Shown: in pieces, positions 11,956-23,000 of the stretch
Layout: each line of letters opens with the position of its first letter
Numbering within the stretch: the first letter of the stretch is position 1
Assembly (NCBI GenBank): GCA_022747635.1
Contig: JAKTNV010000023.1
Coordinates: 614,501-678,500 of the forward strand
From: Hetaerina americana
Lineage: Eukaryota; Arthropoda; Insecta; Odonata; Calopterygidae
Direction of reading: 5' to 3'
Length of the DNA stretch: 64,000 bases
The notes under the pieces: model-generated
Database searches by the model: none
Seen by the model: the letters and a program-made list of their open reading frames with translations, nothing else
Told to the model about the DNA's origin: nothing
Made by a program: the position numbers and the translations under genes

Positions 11956-12018
11956 ACCTTTTTCAGGTAAGCAGTTTCAGACAGAAGTTCAAAACATTGC
12001 CGAATGGCAAAGAACTAT

Positions 12019-14596
12019 ATTGAACACAGTTCATATTCCTTAAGCAACCTGCATATTGAACTTTTGAAATATTTAATAACTACTGTCACATCAACTTCAT
12101 GACCATTAATTTTTACAAATTAGATAATTCCGCGTCATTCCTCGCGATATTAATTTTACTAACAAATGTATCAGGAATTAAAGACTGAAATAAATGACTC
12201 TGATCATCAGTTTGTCTATCCAAAGCAAATCATACAAAAGTAACTTATCCCTCTTGAAATTATTACGAAGACCCCAACGGTAATTTAATGAATGGAAGAA
12301 TGAGTATATTTTCAATTTCTTATTTTAATTTATTAATCTAATAAAAAGAAAAAACGAGTCCATTTTAAAATCACAAAAACAGTAGATATCAATTCCGATA
12401 TGATTTCAATGCGCAAAAATATCCTTTTCAACAACGCGATTAATCGGGTGCTCCATAAGTTATCATATGCAATTACATTTTTTTGTTTCCCTTGAGAAAA
12501 ATATAAAGTAACTCATTATTTGTACAAATGCCTTCGGCGACCTTAATTAAAGATATGCATTTCAGGACTTATTGTATACCGCCGGGGGGGCATTTATGCC
12601 GCCTCCCAGGCGGCTAAAACCGGCCTCTCCTGAAGTTTCCAAGGAACGTTTTTCAAATAAAATCACAAACATTAAGTTTAAAAAAATCAATAGCACTACG
12701 GCAACACGTTTCCTGTATCTACTGGCACGCATTGGTTTCGTGAGATGCCTCACTGCAATATTGAGCAGCAGTCGTCTTAAGGCATGCGAGACATGGCGCT
12801 GAGACGCATTTGCGACGATTAGCGCCTCGCATGCGAACGCGAGTGCGTAACGTAGAAGCGATGTCGCGGCGAACTGTGACGTGAGAACAATGCTAACACT
12901 CCAATGGGACATGAAAAGAGGTGGGGGCGGGGGCCCGGCCGGCCGGCATCGGCCAAGATCGGTTGGGGAGGGGGTCCGGGCGTTCACGAGTGCGTACTAG
13001 AAGTCGCCTCTACCGCTTCCCGGAACTCCACACGAAGGTTCGGTACCCTTGTCAGGAGGGGGGGAATAATTCGCACCCGCCCATCCACCACACGTGCATC
13101 CATTTTGGAGGGCTTCCTCCATTCTCCCCGTGTGCTCTCGACCACATTCCGGATGCGGCGCGACCACAAACAGGTTCACCAAATCGTCCCTTTTCGTGCG
13201 ACCCACTCACTCACCGCTCCTCACGGATATTCTTCCTCACGGATATTCTTCCGGAGACTCCCGCGTGGATATTGGAGGGGTGGCCGGCGCGCGGCCGCCC
13301 TGGGCGCGGCGGAGACCGACGCCGGCCTGCCGCGAGCAGCGCCACGTATTTTGTTCCTCGCGTAGGGTGGCCATATTTCTTGAAAATTAGGATTTTACCG
13401 TATTTCATCGTCTATGAATGCGTGCCGACTGATTCATAGAAACAGGTGAATATGTTCTGAACCAAAAAATTATTTCAACTTCAATTTTTATCGTTACCCG
13501 AAGTGTGACAAATCATGCTACTAGGGTAAGTTGAAGTGTATATTTAACATGTTGGTATGCACGTAATAACCGATGCTATTTTTGTGGCAATGCAAGTCAC
13601 TACCAGCTTCCCGTTTCTGTCGTTTCTATAGTACTTCATGATGCAAGGCCGCACACGGTGGTCACTGATTTCAGCGTAAATGTGATCTAAAGAAATTGCA
13701 TGCAAATATTGATTATTGATGAACGCGTCATGATTTCTATATCATTTTGGAGTGTTACTGATGTAAGAGCTATAAAAAAACAAAAATAAATCTTCCTAAA
13801 ATCTGTACGAATAGCAAATGCGCTTCCCCGCGAATCCTGAGGGGAAGCGCATTTGCTCCTGCACCTGCTCCGCCACTTCGCGTAGGAAATTTCACGAGGC
13901 ACTCTTTCCGGGGAGCTTTTCGAAGCGATTTTTTCAGCGATAGGTAAATTGGCAAGGCACTCTTCTCGTTTCGATTGCGCCGGATGAGCGAGCGACGGCC
14001 GAAAGCACTAACCCGCCATCTCGACCGAAAACCACGTTGGCGGGGAGCGGACATTTCATTGGCTTCCCACCTCGGTGACCCAAGTTCGACACCTGTGACA
14101 GTAGAGGTCTTCTGCGGTATTAATTCCGGTCCCAATTCGGGGTGGGTGCGTTCAGATAGAAGAAGGTGGCTTTGAAGCTTGGGTCGGGTTGAGTAGACGC
14201 GCACTTGCCGACCCGAGTCTAAGAAACATTCTTTGCGTCAACACATTTCAGGTTGAAAACTCGACGATAAGCAACAAACAACAACGTGGAGTACATTATT
14301 AATTCGTTCACAAGTAAAAGAAAACAGGCCATTCTACATACATACACCACGTTGCGCCAATTTATGGCTGGTACAACTCCAGCTTTGAATTATGCAACTG
14401 CACGGTCTTGGGATTCCTTTTTCGCAAATAGTACGAAGTAGGAATAGAGACAATTCTGATTTTCCTTGAAAATTTTGGTTTGATTAACCATGATTCAGTT
14501 ACGTGTTATTTCATGTAGGAGGGGAGGACGACGAATCAGTCCCATGATATGCGGAGCCTTCAGGAATCACTTAGTATGTATACATTATTATGACAT
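12019..14596. other. Unassigned stretch with a GC-rich block and two small structures
   Basis: 12020-12560 is A+T-rich with nothing recognised. 12560-13370 is GC- and CpG-rich, with many overlapping open frames and no domain; a 16-base unit, CCTCACGGATATTCTT, is repeated exactly in tandem at 13219-13250. A perfect 17-bp hairpin lies at 13813-13857. The remainder holds no gene I can support. Confidence 0.4.
13813..13857. repeat. Perfect 17-bp inverted repeat (hairpin)
   Basis: The left arm AGCAAATGCGCTTCCCC (13813-13829) and its exact reverse complement (13841-13857) flank an 11-base loop. It is the cleanest short hairpin I saw in the window. Nothing nearby identifies it as part of an RNA gene or a transposon end. 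Confidence 0.7.
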
Positions 14597-16437
14597 AATA
14601 CCGCTTAAGCTAGGTTTTTGGATGGAAACATTTACCAAATAAAACATTTTGAACATTTAAACATTTTGTGACTCCTAACAAAACACGAAATCCAGCATCC
14701 TTCTCTGCATCAGGTCACTCTTCATCTCTGAGTACTTTCTTCCCCCCTTCATCCCGTCCAATATCCCTATCCTGTCCCTTCCCTTTCCTCTTTTGCCCAA
14801 CATTCTCCCTTCAATTACACTTTTCCAAATCCCACTGCCGGTCAATACCCCCTTCATCCACTTTTCATACCTCCAAAGGATTTCTCCCAACAAAACCCTC
14901 AATTCTCCTACCATACCAGGTACTTCCTGGTTTGTTTTCTTCTCTGTCCATTTCACCTTCTCCATTCTTCTCCACACCCACATTTCAAACGCCTCCAGTA
15001 TACGTCCTTCCTCCTGCTTCAATGACCACGTTTCCGCGCCGTACTTAGCTGCCCTCCATATCAAAGTTTTTACGAGTCTTTTCTTAATATCCTTAATCAA
15101 CGTCCCTGTAATCAACTCCCTCCTCCTTGTGAAAGCCTCTTTGCCTAGCGAAATTCTTCTCCTTCCGTCCCTACTGCTTGGACCGTGTTGGTCCAGAACA
15201 CTTCCGAGATACGTAAATTGTTCTACCTGCTCTAGTTTTTGCCCTCCTACTTTCATGTTTAGCTTCGCCTATTTCTTTCTTGAAGATCGCATAAACATTG
15301 TTTTCTTTATATTGACTCTCATACCATATCTGTCGTAATGAATTTCCAATTCACTCAGCAATGCTTGCAACCCCTTGACCGACTGACAAACTAAAGCTTG
15401 GTCATCCGTGAACCTAACTGATTTTACAAATTCCCCGCCCACTTTCATTCCTGCCTCCAGTCCTTCCCATGCCTCTTTAATCATTTCCTCTGCATACAGG
15501 TTGAACAGCAACGGTGATAATGGGCAACTCTGCCTTACACCTCTTCCTATCACTGCCCAACCAGAGTACCCGTTCCCCACCCGCACCTGAGCAGTCTGAG
15601 ACATGTACAGGTTGCGGATTAGCTTCCTTTCCCTCCAATCTATTCCTATTTTCTGCAATATACTCATTAGTTTTCCAAATTCACTCTATCAAACGCTATT
15701 TCGAAATCTACGAAACAGGCAAACACCTCCTGGTTGTGTTCTATATTCCTATCGATTAATAATCTCATTAGTGCAATGGCATCGTGCGTACCTCTTCCCT
15801 TCCTTAACCAAAACTGATCATACCCTACGTAATCATTTGCCCAACTCTCTATCCTTTCCTTTATGATTCTGAGAAAAACTTTAGCTGCGTGGGAATTCGA
15901 ACTTATTGTCCTGTAGTCCTCACAAGGTGTAGCCTTTACCTTTTTCGGAATAGGAACTAAAACTGACCTCTCAAAGTCTTCCGGCCAGATTCCTTCCTCA
16001 TAAATACTACGGATCAGTCCATATAGCCTCTCCCTCCCAAAGTTTTCTCAATATTTCAATAGTTCCGCAGGAATGTTATCCACCCCCACGGCCTTATTTG
16101 GTTTCATCTCCCTTAATGACCTTTGTATCTCATCGTCGAGTATGCCTGGACCTAAGCTATCTTCCTCTACGTCATGTTCCTTTTCTGTCTAAATTAGTTG
16201 GTGTAAGTTCTTTATCATGCAGTTCTTCTAAACATTCCTTCCATTTATCCTGGATCTTTCTGTGTCAACTATTAACTTACCCCCCGTATCTCTAACTGTT
16301 AGCATAGATCTTCCTTTCTTACTTTCCCATAAAGATTTAACTTTGCTGTACAGCGCACCAATTTCACCCTTCCTCTGAAAACTTTCAATATCATCGCACT
16401 GCTTCTTCCAACATGCTTCATTTGCTTTATTTGTTAA
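14597..16437 (-). mobile_element. 5'-truncated RTE-like LINE
   Basis: Same family as the 28838 copy. On the minus strand the coding remains run from the region before the RT (a KEACWKKQCDDIESFQRKGEIG-type segment near 16420-16360) through the fingers, GRGVRQSCPLSPLLFNLYAE, FTDDQALVCQS and the thumb, to the C-terminal EMWVWRRMEKVKW part. Main open pieces are 15667-15269 and 15256-14675, separated by a stop and frameshift near 15260. The conserved FADD of the family reads FTDD here. The 5' side ends in a CA/TG repeat shared with the next copy. Confidence 0.85.
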
Positions 16438-16510
16438 CCTCACACACTTACTCACACACACACTCACACACACATTCAAACACACACTCACACACACACT
16501 CAAACACAGA
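16438..16510. repeat. Imperfect CA microsatellite between two RTE copies
   Basis: CACACA runs with scattered CTCA and TTCAAA units fill this stretch. It lies exactly at the junction between the minus-strand RTE copy (to 16437) and the plus-strand copy (from about 16530), so it may have grown at the junction or served as the joining sequence. Confidence 0.75.
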
Positions 16511-16529
16511 TATATATCCCTCCCCGGAC

Positions 16530-19113
16530 TATCCCTTCCCGGACCCTGTACAACCTTGACGTCGTGGAAGGGCTTTTGCGTTCCGTTGACCCCTAGAAGA
16601 TTCCTGGCGGGAGTAATAAGAATTGCTCCTGGTAGGGTCACCCATGCCAGATAGGTCGATGGTTAGGAGCCAGACGAAAGGTAGTCCACGCAGCGTCTGT
16701 TCCTCAGTGAGGCGTCTGCAATGGCGTCTGACCCCAGTGGGGCGGCCAGTAAGTGATGGTGTCACGTTAAACGCACTATTGAGGAAGGCTACGAGAAACC
16801 TCTTCAATTATCATTCCCAAGATTTAAATGATGGATAACACAGAGAATACGAGACAAGAGCCAACGAGGGGTTGCCATAGTATTAAATGAAGAGGTAGGA
16901 ATAAGCGTAATCAACATAGAACAGATAACGGATAGAATACTACGAGTCGAGATAAAAGCAGAACCGACGAACTTGGTTATTATTCAGGTATACATGCCAC
17001 CGAGCAAACACAAGGAAGAAGAGGTGGACAGGATATACGATCAGTTAGAGGACAGGGTCGCGTGTGCTCCCGCAGGGAAATATTTGACAGTGACGGGGGA
17101 TTGGAATGCGACGGTAGGCGAGGGAAGAGATTGTGATGAGGTGGGGGACTATGGTTTAGGCACGAGGAATGACCGCGGGGAGAAAGCAGTTGAGTTCTGC
17201 AGGTGACAGGGGTTAGCATCACCAACACTTGGTTTAAACACCACAAAAGACGCAGATATACATGGAAAATGCCAGGTGACTCAGAAAGTTATCAGCTAGA
17301 TTATATTCTGGTTAGACACATGATTAGAAACCGTGTGATAAATTCGCAAAGCTACCCGGGAGCGGATGCGGACTCTGACCACAATTTAGCAGTCATGAAA
17401 TGTAGCGTCCGTTTCAAAAAGATAAGGCAAGGGCGGGCGGTTTAAAAAATGGAACGTAGAAGCATTAAATAGATTAAAAAGGAAGGAGTACCAACAGGCT
17501 GTAGAAGAAATTCTAGAGGATGGTAAAGGGATAAATACAATCGAAGAAAAATGGGAAAGTATCAAGAAAGGTTGTTCTAGAGCCGCAAAAGACACTATTG
17601 GAACCGTTAACGCTAAAAGGACTAGGAAACCATAGATCACGGATGAGATGATTACAAAGATGGATGGGCGGAGAAAATGGAAGAATGTAAATACAGAGTT
17701 AGGCATAATGAAGAATAAAAATTAAAACAATAACTTGAGGCTGGTAACAAATAAAGCAAAAGAAGCATGTTGAAAGACGCAGTGCGATGATATGGAAAGT
17801 TAGCAGAGGAAGGGTGAAATTGGTGCGCAGTACAGCAAAGTTAAATCTTTATCGGGAAGTAAGAGAGGAAGATCTATGCTAACAGTTAAAGTTATGGGGG
17901 GTAAGATAATAGTGGACACAGAAAAGATCCAAGATAAATGGAAGACATATAGAAGAACTATATGGTAAAGAACTTACCCCAACGAATTTAGACAGAAAAG
18001 GAACATGACGTAGAGGAAGATGGCTTAGGTCCAGGCATACTCGACGATGAGATAGAGGGGGCATTAAGGGATATGAAACTAAATAAGGCCATTGTGGTGG
18101 ATAATATTCCTACGGAACTCTTGAAATGTTTAGCAAAATGTGGGAGGAAGAGGCTATATGGGCTGATTCGTAGTAATTATTAGGAAGAAATCTGACCGGA
18201 AGACTTTGTGAGATCAGTTTTAGTTCCTATTCCGAAAAAGGTAAAGGCTGCACCTTGTGAGGACTACAGGGCAATAAGCTTGATGTCCCACGCAGCTAAA
18301 GTTGTTCTCAGAATCATAAACAAAAGGATAGAGAGTAGGGCCAATGATTACTTAGGGGATGATCAGTTTGGCTTAAGGAAGAGAAGAGGTACGCGTGATG
18401 CCGTTGCAGTAATGAGACAATTAATCGAGAGGAATATAGAATACAACCAGGAGGTTTTGCCTGTTTTGCAAATTTCGAATAACCGTTTGTTAGAGTGAAT
18501 TTGGAAAAAACTCAAGAGTATATTGAAGAAAATAGGAATAGATTGGAGGGATAGGAGGCTGATCCGCAACCTTTATATGTATCAGACTGCATAGGTGCGA
18601 GTGGGGAACGGGGAGTCCGGTTGGCCAGTGATAGGAAGAGGTGTAAGGCAGGGTTGCCCATTATCACCGTTGCTTTTCAACCTGTACGCAGAGGAAATGA
18701 TTAAATATGCACGGGGAGAACTGGAGGTAGGAATGAAAGTGGGCGGAGAATTCGTAAATCAGTTAGGTTCGCTGATGATCAAGCTGTAGTTTTTCAGTCA
18801 GCCAAGGGGTTGCAAGCATTGCTGAGTAAATTGAAAATTCAGTGCGACAGGTATGGGATGAGAATCAATATTAATATAAAAATGGTTATGCGATTTTCTA
18901 GAAAGAAAAAGCCTAAGCCAAATATTTAAATAGGAGGGCAAAAACTAGAGCAGGTAGAACAGTTTACGTATCTTGGAAGCATTTTGGACCAACACGGTCA
19001 AAGTAGTAGGGACGTAAGGTGCAGAATGGCGCTAGGCAAGGAGGCTTTCACAAGGAGGAGGGAGTTGATGAGAGGGACTTTGAGTAAGGATATTAAGAAA
19101 AGACTCGTAAAAA
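16530..19113 (+). mobile_element. RTE-like LINE, internally deleted and lacking its 3' end
   Basis: The 5' leader (16550-16840) closely matches 28850-29130. Compared with that copy, about 330 bases of the endonuclease N-terminus are missing near 16850-16862. The endonuclease part at 16973-17206 reads NLVIIQVYMPPSKHKEEEVD and GDWNATVGEG and stops at the same TGA as the other copy. RT segments follow at 18208-18498 (LVPIPKKVKAAPCEDYRAIS) and 18595-18789, with several stops and frameshifts. The element ends abruptly at the KDIKKRLVK region and folds back on itself (see 19087-19144). It is non-functional. Confidence 0.85.
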
Positions 19114-19144
19114 TTGTATTTTAACGAGTCTTTTCTTAATATCC
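19087..19144. repeat. Foldback at the broken end of the RTE copy
   Basis: GGATATTAAGAAAAGACTCG at the end of the RTE copy is followed, after a short A+T-rich spacer, by its inverted copy CGAGTCTTTTCTTAATATCC, so the element ends in a hairpin with arms of about 23-27 bases. The inverted copy belongs to the same element, because the sequence is RTE coding sequence on both sides. It looks like a template switch or snap-back during synthesis or repair. Confidence 0.8.
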
Positions 19145-19461
19145 GTTACGAGTTATATTGCGCCAGTATTAATTATATATATCTACATCTACTTAATACC
19201 CCGCAAGCCGCCTCTAGGGCGTGTGGCGTGGGGTGTTAGGACACCACCCATAATTTAGAAAGGAAAAAGAAAAAAAAACCGCATGCAATAACCACAAAAT
19301 CATATATCCACAAAAAAAACATGGCATACATTCATGCATGAACACTTACACCCCACACACATGCAAACACTCAATCTACATCTTACATAGACACGCACCT
19401 GAAAGTATACCTAACAGCTTTGCAGTGTTTAACTTTGCTCCGACTTGTAAATTCAATGTTT

Positions 19462-22371
19462 TCAATATTTCGAAAGTGACTTCGGTTTCTTACTATTATG
19501 ATTTCTGATTGTTCGAGGAAAGAATGAGTATTTGTACCTATCTGTCCTGGAATCTATCTCCCTAATTTTATCTTTATGGTCTGATCTACCTAAGTAGTGT
19601 GGGGCCATTATAATTCCTTCAGTGTCATAGTTAAACTCGTTTGTTCTGAACCTTTCGAAAAGTCTAAGCCTCGCTTGTTCTCTCCGCACTTCAAGTGGTT
19701 CCCAGCCTAAATCCCCTAAGAGACCTGTCACACTTGTGTTCTTATCATAGCAATTTTTAACGAATCTAGCGGATTTTCTCTGGACTTTATCTAATTCTTT
19801 TTGCCAAATATTGTCCCACGGATCCCAAATACTTACGGAATATTCCAAATGAGGTCTAACTAGAGCAATATAACACCTCTCTTTAACGTTTTCGTTACAT
19901 TTCCCCAACACCCGTTTTATGAAGCCAAGTTTCTTTAAAGCTGATCCGCATATTCTCCTGATATGTGCTCCCCATGAAAGGCGTGGTGTTAGAACAACCC
20001 CCAAATATTTAACTTGATTTGCCGTAGTCAATACTGAACCCTCTATTTTGTAGTTTATATCCTGTTCCTCGCTTCCTTTGTTCCAAAATTTCAAAACTGC
20101 GCATTTCTCTATATTAAGTGTTAATCCCCATTTATTGCACCATTCCAAGATATTGTCTAAGTCTCTAGATAGTAGCTCGCGATCTTTGGCTCCTTATTTC
20201 CCTGTACACCACCGTGTCGTCAGCAAATAACCTCAGATTGCTACCAACCTGTGCGCTTAAATCATTAATGTATATTAAGAACATAAGAGACCCTATTACA
20301 CTTCCCTGGGGGACGCCCGAAGTTACATCTGTATCCGTTGAGCACAACCCATCTATGACTACTGTTTGTTTGCGGTTTGACAAGAAGTCTCTAATCCAAT
20401 TTATTATTTTCTCGTTGATCCCATAGTATTTAAGTTTATGTAACAATTTATGGTGTGGGACTTTGTCGGAGGCTTTTTGAAGACCAAGTTGTGTTTCGCA
20501 AGATCTGCTTTTCCTAAATCCGTGCTGGTTGTGGATTAGTATTTTCCTACTATCAAGAAATCTCATAATGTTAGTCACAATAATTTGTTCCGATAGTTTA
20601 CAAGAGATCGATGTTAAAGAAATGGGTCGGTAATTGGTTGGTTTATCCCAATCGCCGCCTTTATAGATGGGGAGTTATATGGGCTAGCTTCCAGTCGCGA
20701 GGCACTGAGCCTTCTTCTATCAATTTTAGAAAAACAATATGTAAAAATGGGGCAATGCCTTCAGCTAATTCCTTTAATATTCTAGCAGGTATTTCTTCCG
20801 GACCAGGTGCCTTGTGTGCTTTGATACCACGGAGCAGATGTACTATTCCCTGCTTGGTCAGTGTAAGATCGCTCATGTGTTCCCCGGGTGGGTGTGGAGG
20901 ATCGTTTGGTGTGTTTGTGTTTTTATTGTAGACGCTGTGGAAAAATGGTTTAAAATATTTTCCTTTTTCACGCTATCTGTAATGTGATCTCCATTTTCTG
21001 TCTTCAAAGAATGAACAGTTGGACGTTTACCCCGTATTTCCCTAACATAGGACCAGAATGACTTTGGATTTCCCTCAAGATATTCGCTTAGCATTTTAGA
21101 TTTAAAAGAGTGTAGTGCTGTGCGCATAATACTTTTCGTCTTACTACGACATTGTTTTAGTTGCTGTTTGGATGTATTCATATAAACTATATCGTCACTT
21201 TTTAAACTCTTTTTAAAATTTGACTGTAGCTTTCTTTGCCTTTTTAATGCCGATCTCACTTCCCCGTTGTACCATCTAGGTTCCTTAGTGTCGCATTTGA
21301 GTTTGGACGGGATGTACGCCTTCATTCCTTCGCGTAAAATATTTAAGAAATAATTCCAAGTGTTCTCTGTATTGGTTGTCAGTGTTTTTGCCTTGTATTC
21401 TGGTAATTTTATTTTTAAATATTCTCGTAGTCCGTTAAAATTTGCCTTGCTGTATAGGTATATTTTACGCTTTTCTTTGTTTATTTTGACGAACTTAGTT
21501 TTTAACTCTACAAGAATAGCCTTATGGTCACTGATTCCGTTTATTATTTCAATGTTAGTAATGATTTCGGGCATAGAAGTCGCAAAGATATCTAGTATGC
21601 TTTGGCCCCGTATTGGTGATTTAAGAATTTGTTCTAAGGAGTGTTTTGTGAATATATGAAGGAGCTCTTGGCATGAATCTCGGTTTTTGGCAGGTTTTCC
21701 TACGCAGTAGTTGCCCCAGTCAATTGATGGTAGATTTGTATCACCAGCGATTATAATAATTCTATTGCTATGTCTGCTGCTGAGAGTGGATATTTGTTCG
21801 CCGAGCATGAGTAGAACATCTGTGTTAGAATCTGGGGGTCTATAAAATGAACACACGAATCGGCTTCTGCCATTTTAGTCCTTAATGTTGCACCAAACGC
21901 TTTCTATGTCATTTACGTGTCTTTCATATCGTTGGCTACTAAGATGTGGCTTTACTGCAATGAATACTGCCACACCCAATCTATTTGGTTATTTCCTTCT
22001 GTAAATTATGAAACCGTTTGGAAAAACCTCATTGTTTGCTATATCACCCGTTAGCCAACTTTCCGTTCCAACTACTGTCTGCGTTTGTACAGACAAAAAT
22101 ATGTTAAATATCCGATACTTTGTTCTAATGCTACGGCAGTTTAATGTTATAATTATAACTTGGTCAATTACTTTTTGTTTTTCGGTTTTATGTACGTTAA
22201 GAAAACTGTTCTGAGACGATTCGTGGTTACCAGAGGCAAAAGAATTACATTCACTCGCATTGCTATCTTATATGTATTTAGAGGCACCAATTTTATTAAA
22301 TTTACGTGGGTTATAAGTTGTTTTAACGCAACTGTTTGTCTGTTCAATTTTTTTGGGGATTTGAGAGGCAT
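19462..22371 (-). pseudogene. CR1-like ORF2: endonuclease and reverse transcriptase, broken
   Basis: The encoded protein would nick target DNA and copy its own RNA there. The endonuclease part includes TESWLTGDI (near 22050) and, at 21856-20873, FYRPPDSNTDVLL, IIIAGDTNLPSIDWG and NGISDHKAILVEL, the expected late motifs of AP-endonuclease-like domains. The RT part begins TKQGIVHLLRGIKAHKAPGP (20876-20661), continues with SGVPQGSVIGSLMFLIYIND and LFADDTVVYREI (20578-20165), and ends with WCNKWGLTLN through LSKY (20148-19462). Breaks lie near 21870, 20941-20945 (short T run), 20661 and 20165. The catalytic FADD is intact. It resembles CR1/L2-type and not RTE-type RT. Confidence 0.88.
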
Positions 22372-22453
22372 AACCTGATCTCAATTGGCAAAAAGCGCTG
22401 ATATTTAGTTTATTTATCCCAATTTATGACCTACGCGCTGCCTACCAGCTTTG

Positions 22454-22965
22454 CTAAACCCTCGAAACGTGTTCGTGTAACCTACGCGCTACCAACTGCG
22501 ATGCCTCGGCAGTATTATGGACCCCGGAGCGATTAAGGGGTACCCGACACGATGAGAGGACAGGCCTCAGGTCAACGAAGTCCGCTCCGATTTTCCGGCA
22601 AAATCCCAGCAATCTCTGATTTAAACCCTCACTTCGGCTCCAAACGAGCCTTCCGCGGTCTATACGCGGCACAATGCTATATATACTTAATAGGGACCTT
22701 CAACTCTGCCTCGACTCGTTTCACCTCCGAGTGTATCTCCTTAAAGGAGCGCAGGATCTCTTCAGATCCACGTTCCGAGGCGTCGTTTGTCCCGACATGA
22801 GCCACAATGCGTAGCTTGGAGCAGCCCGTATTACTGACGGCCGCCTTCACCGCCAGCGCCGCCTGGTATACACCAGGACGACAAGAATCCAACACCTCCC
22901 TCCTGTTGGACTCTGCGGCGTAGTGGATTCATTATACGCCGGACATTGGAACTGCCTAATATAAC
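22454..22965 (-). pseudogene. CR1-like ORF1 with SGNH-type esterase domain, broken
   Basis: CR1-group ORF1 proteins commonly carry an SGNH/GDSL-type esterase domain whose role in transposition is unclear. Here block I appears as ILGSSNVRRI near 22950, a middle block as VAHVGTNDASERGSEEILRS (22820-22760), and the last block as FVDLRPVL...NRSGVHNT (22565-22500), where the GVH matches the usual D-G-V-H position. Pieces lie in different frames: a frameshift separates block I from the middle block near 22900, and a stop or frameshift separates the middle block from the last near 22675. The D before GVH is replaced by S, and the GDS of block I reads GSS, so catalysis would be lost even without the frameshifts. 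Confidence 0.7.
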
Positions 22966-23000
22966 GGTACAAATATATGATCGGTGAAACTAAAATCTGC

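Larger units (their letters stand above)
19181..23000 (-). mobile_element. CR1-like LINE, most complete copy in the window
   Basis: On the minus strand, ORF1 esterase remains (22965-22454) are followed by ORF2 endonuclease and reverse transcriptase (about 22370-19462), a 3' UTR of about 280 bases, and the GC-rich terminus with a GTAGAT tail at 19181-19230. Total length is near 3.8 kb, which is in the range for CR1-type elements that keep only part of ORF1. The 5' limit is approximate, as is usual when no second copy covers it. By eye it is very close to the 49404 copy, suggesting relatively recent activity of the family. Confidence 0.9.

Noticed and set aside
17386..17706. Minus-strand open frames opposite the RTE copies
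   Set aside because: They are mirror-image frames of RTE coding sequence and recur antisense in each copy.
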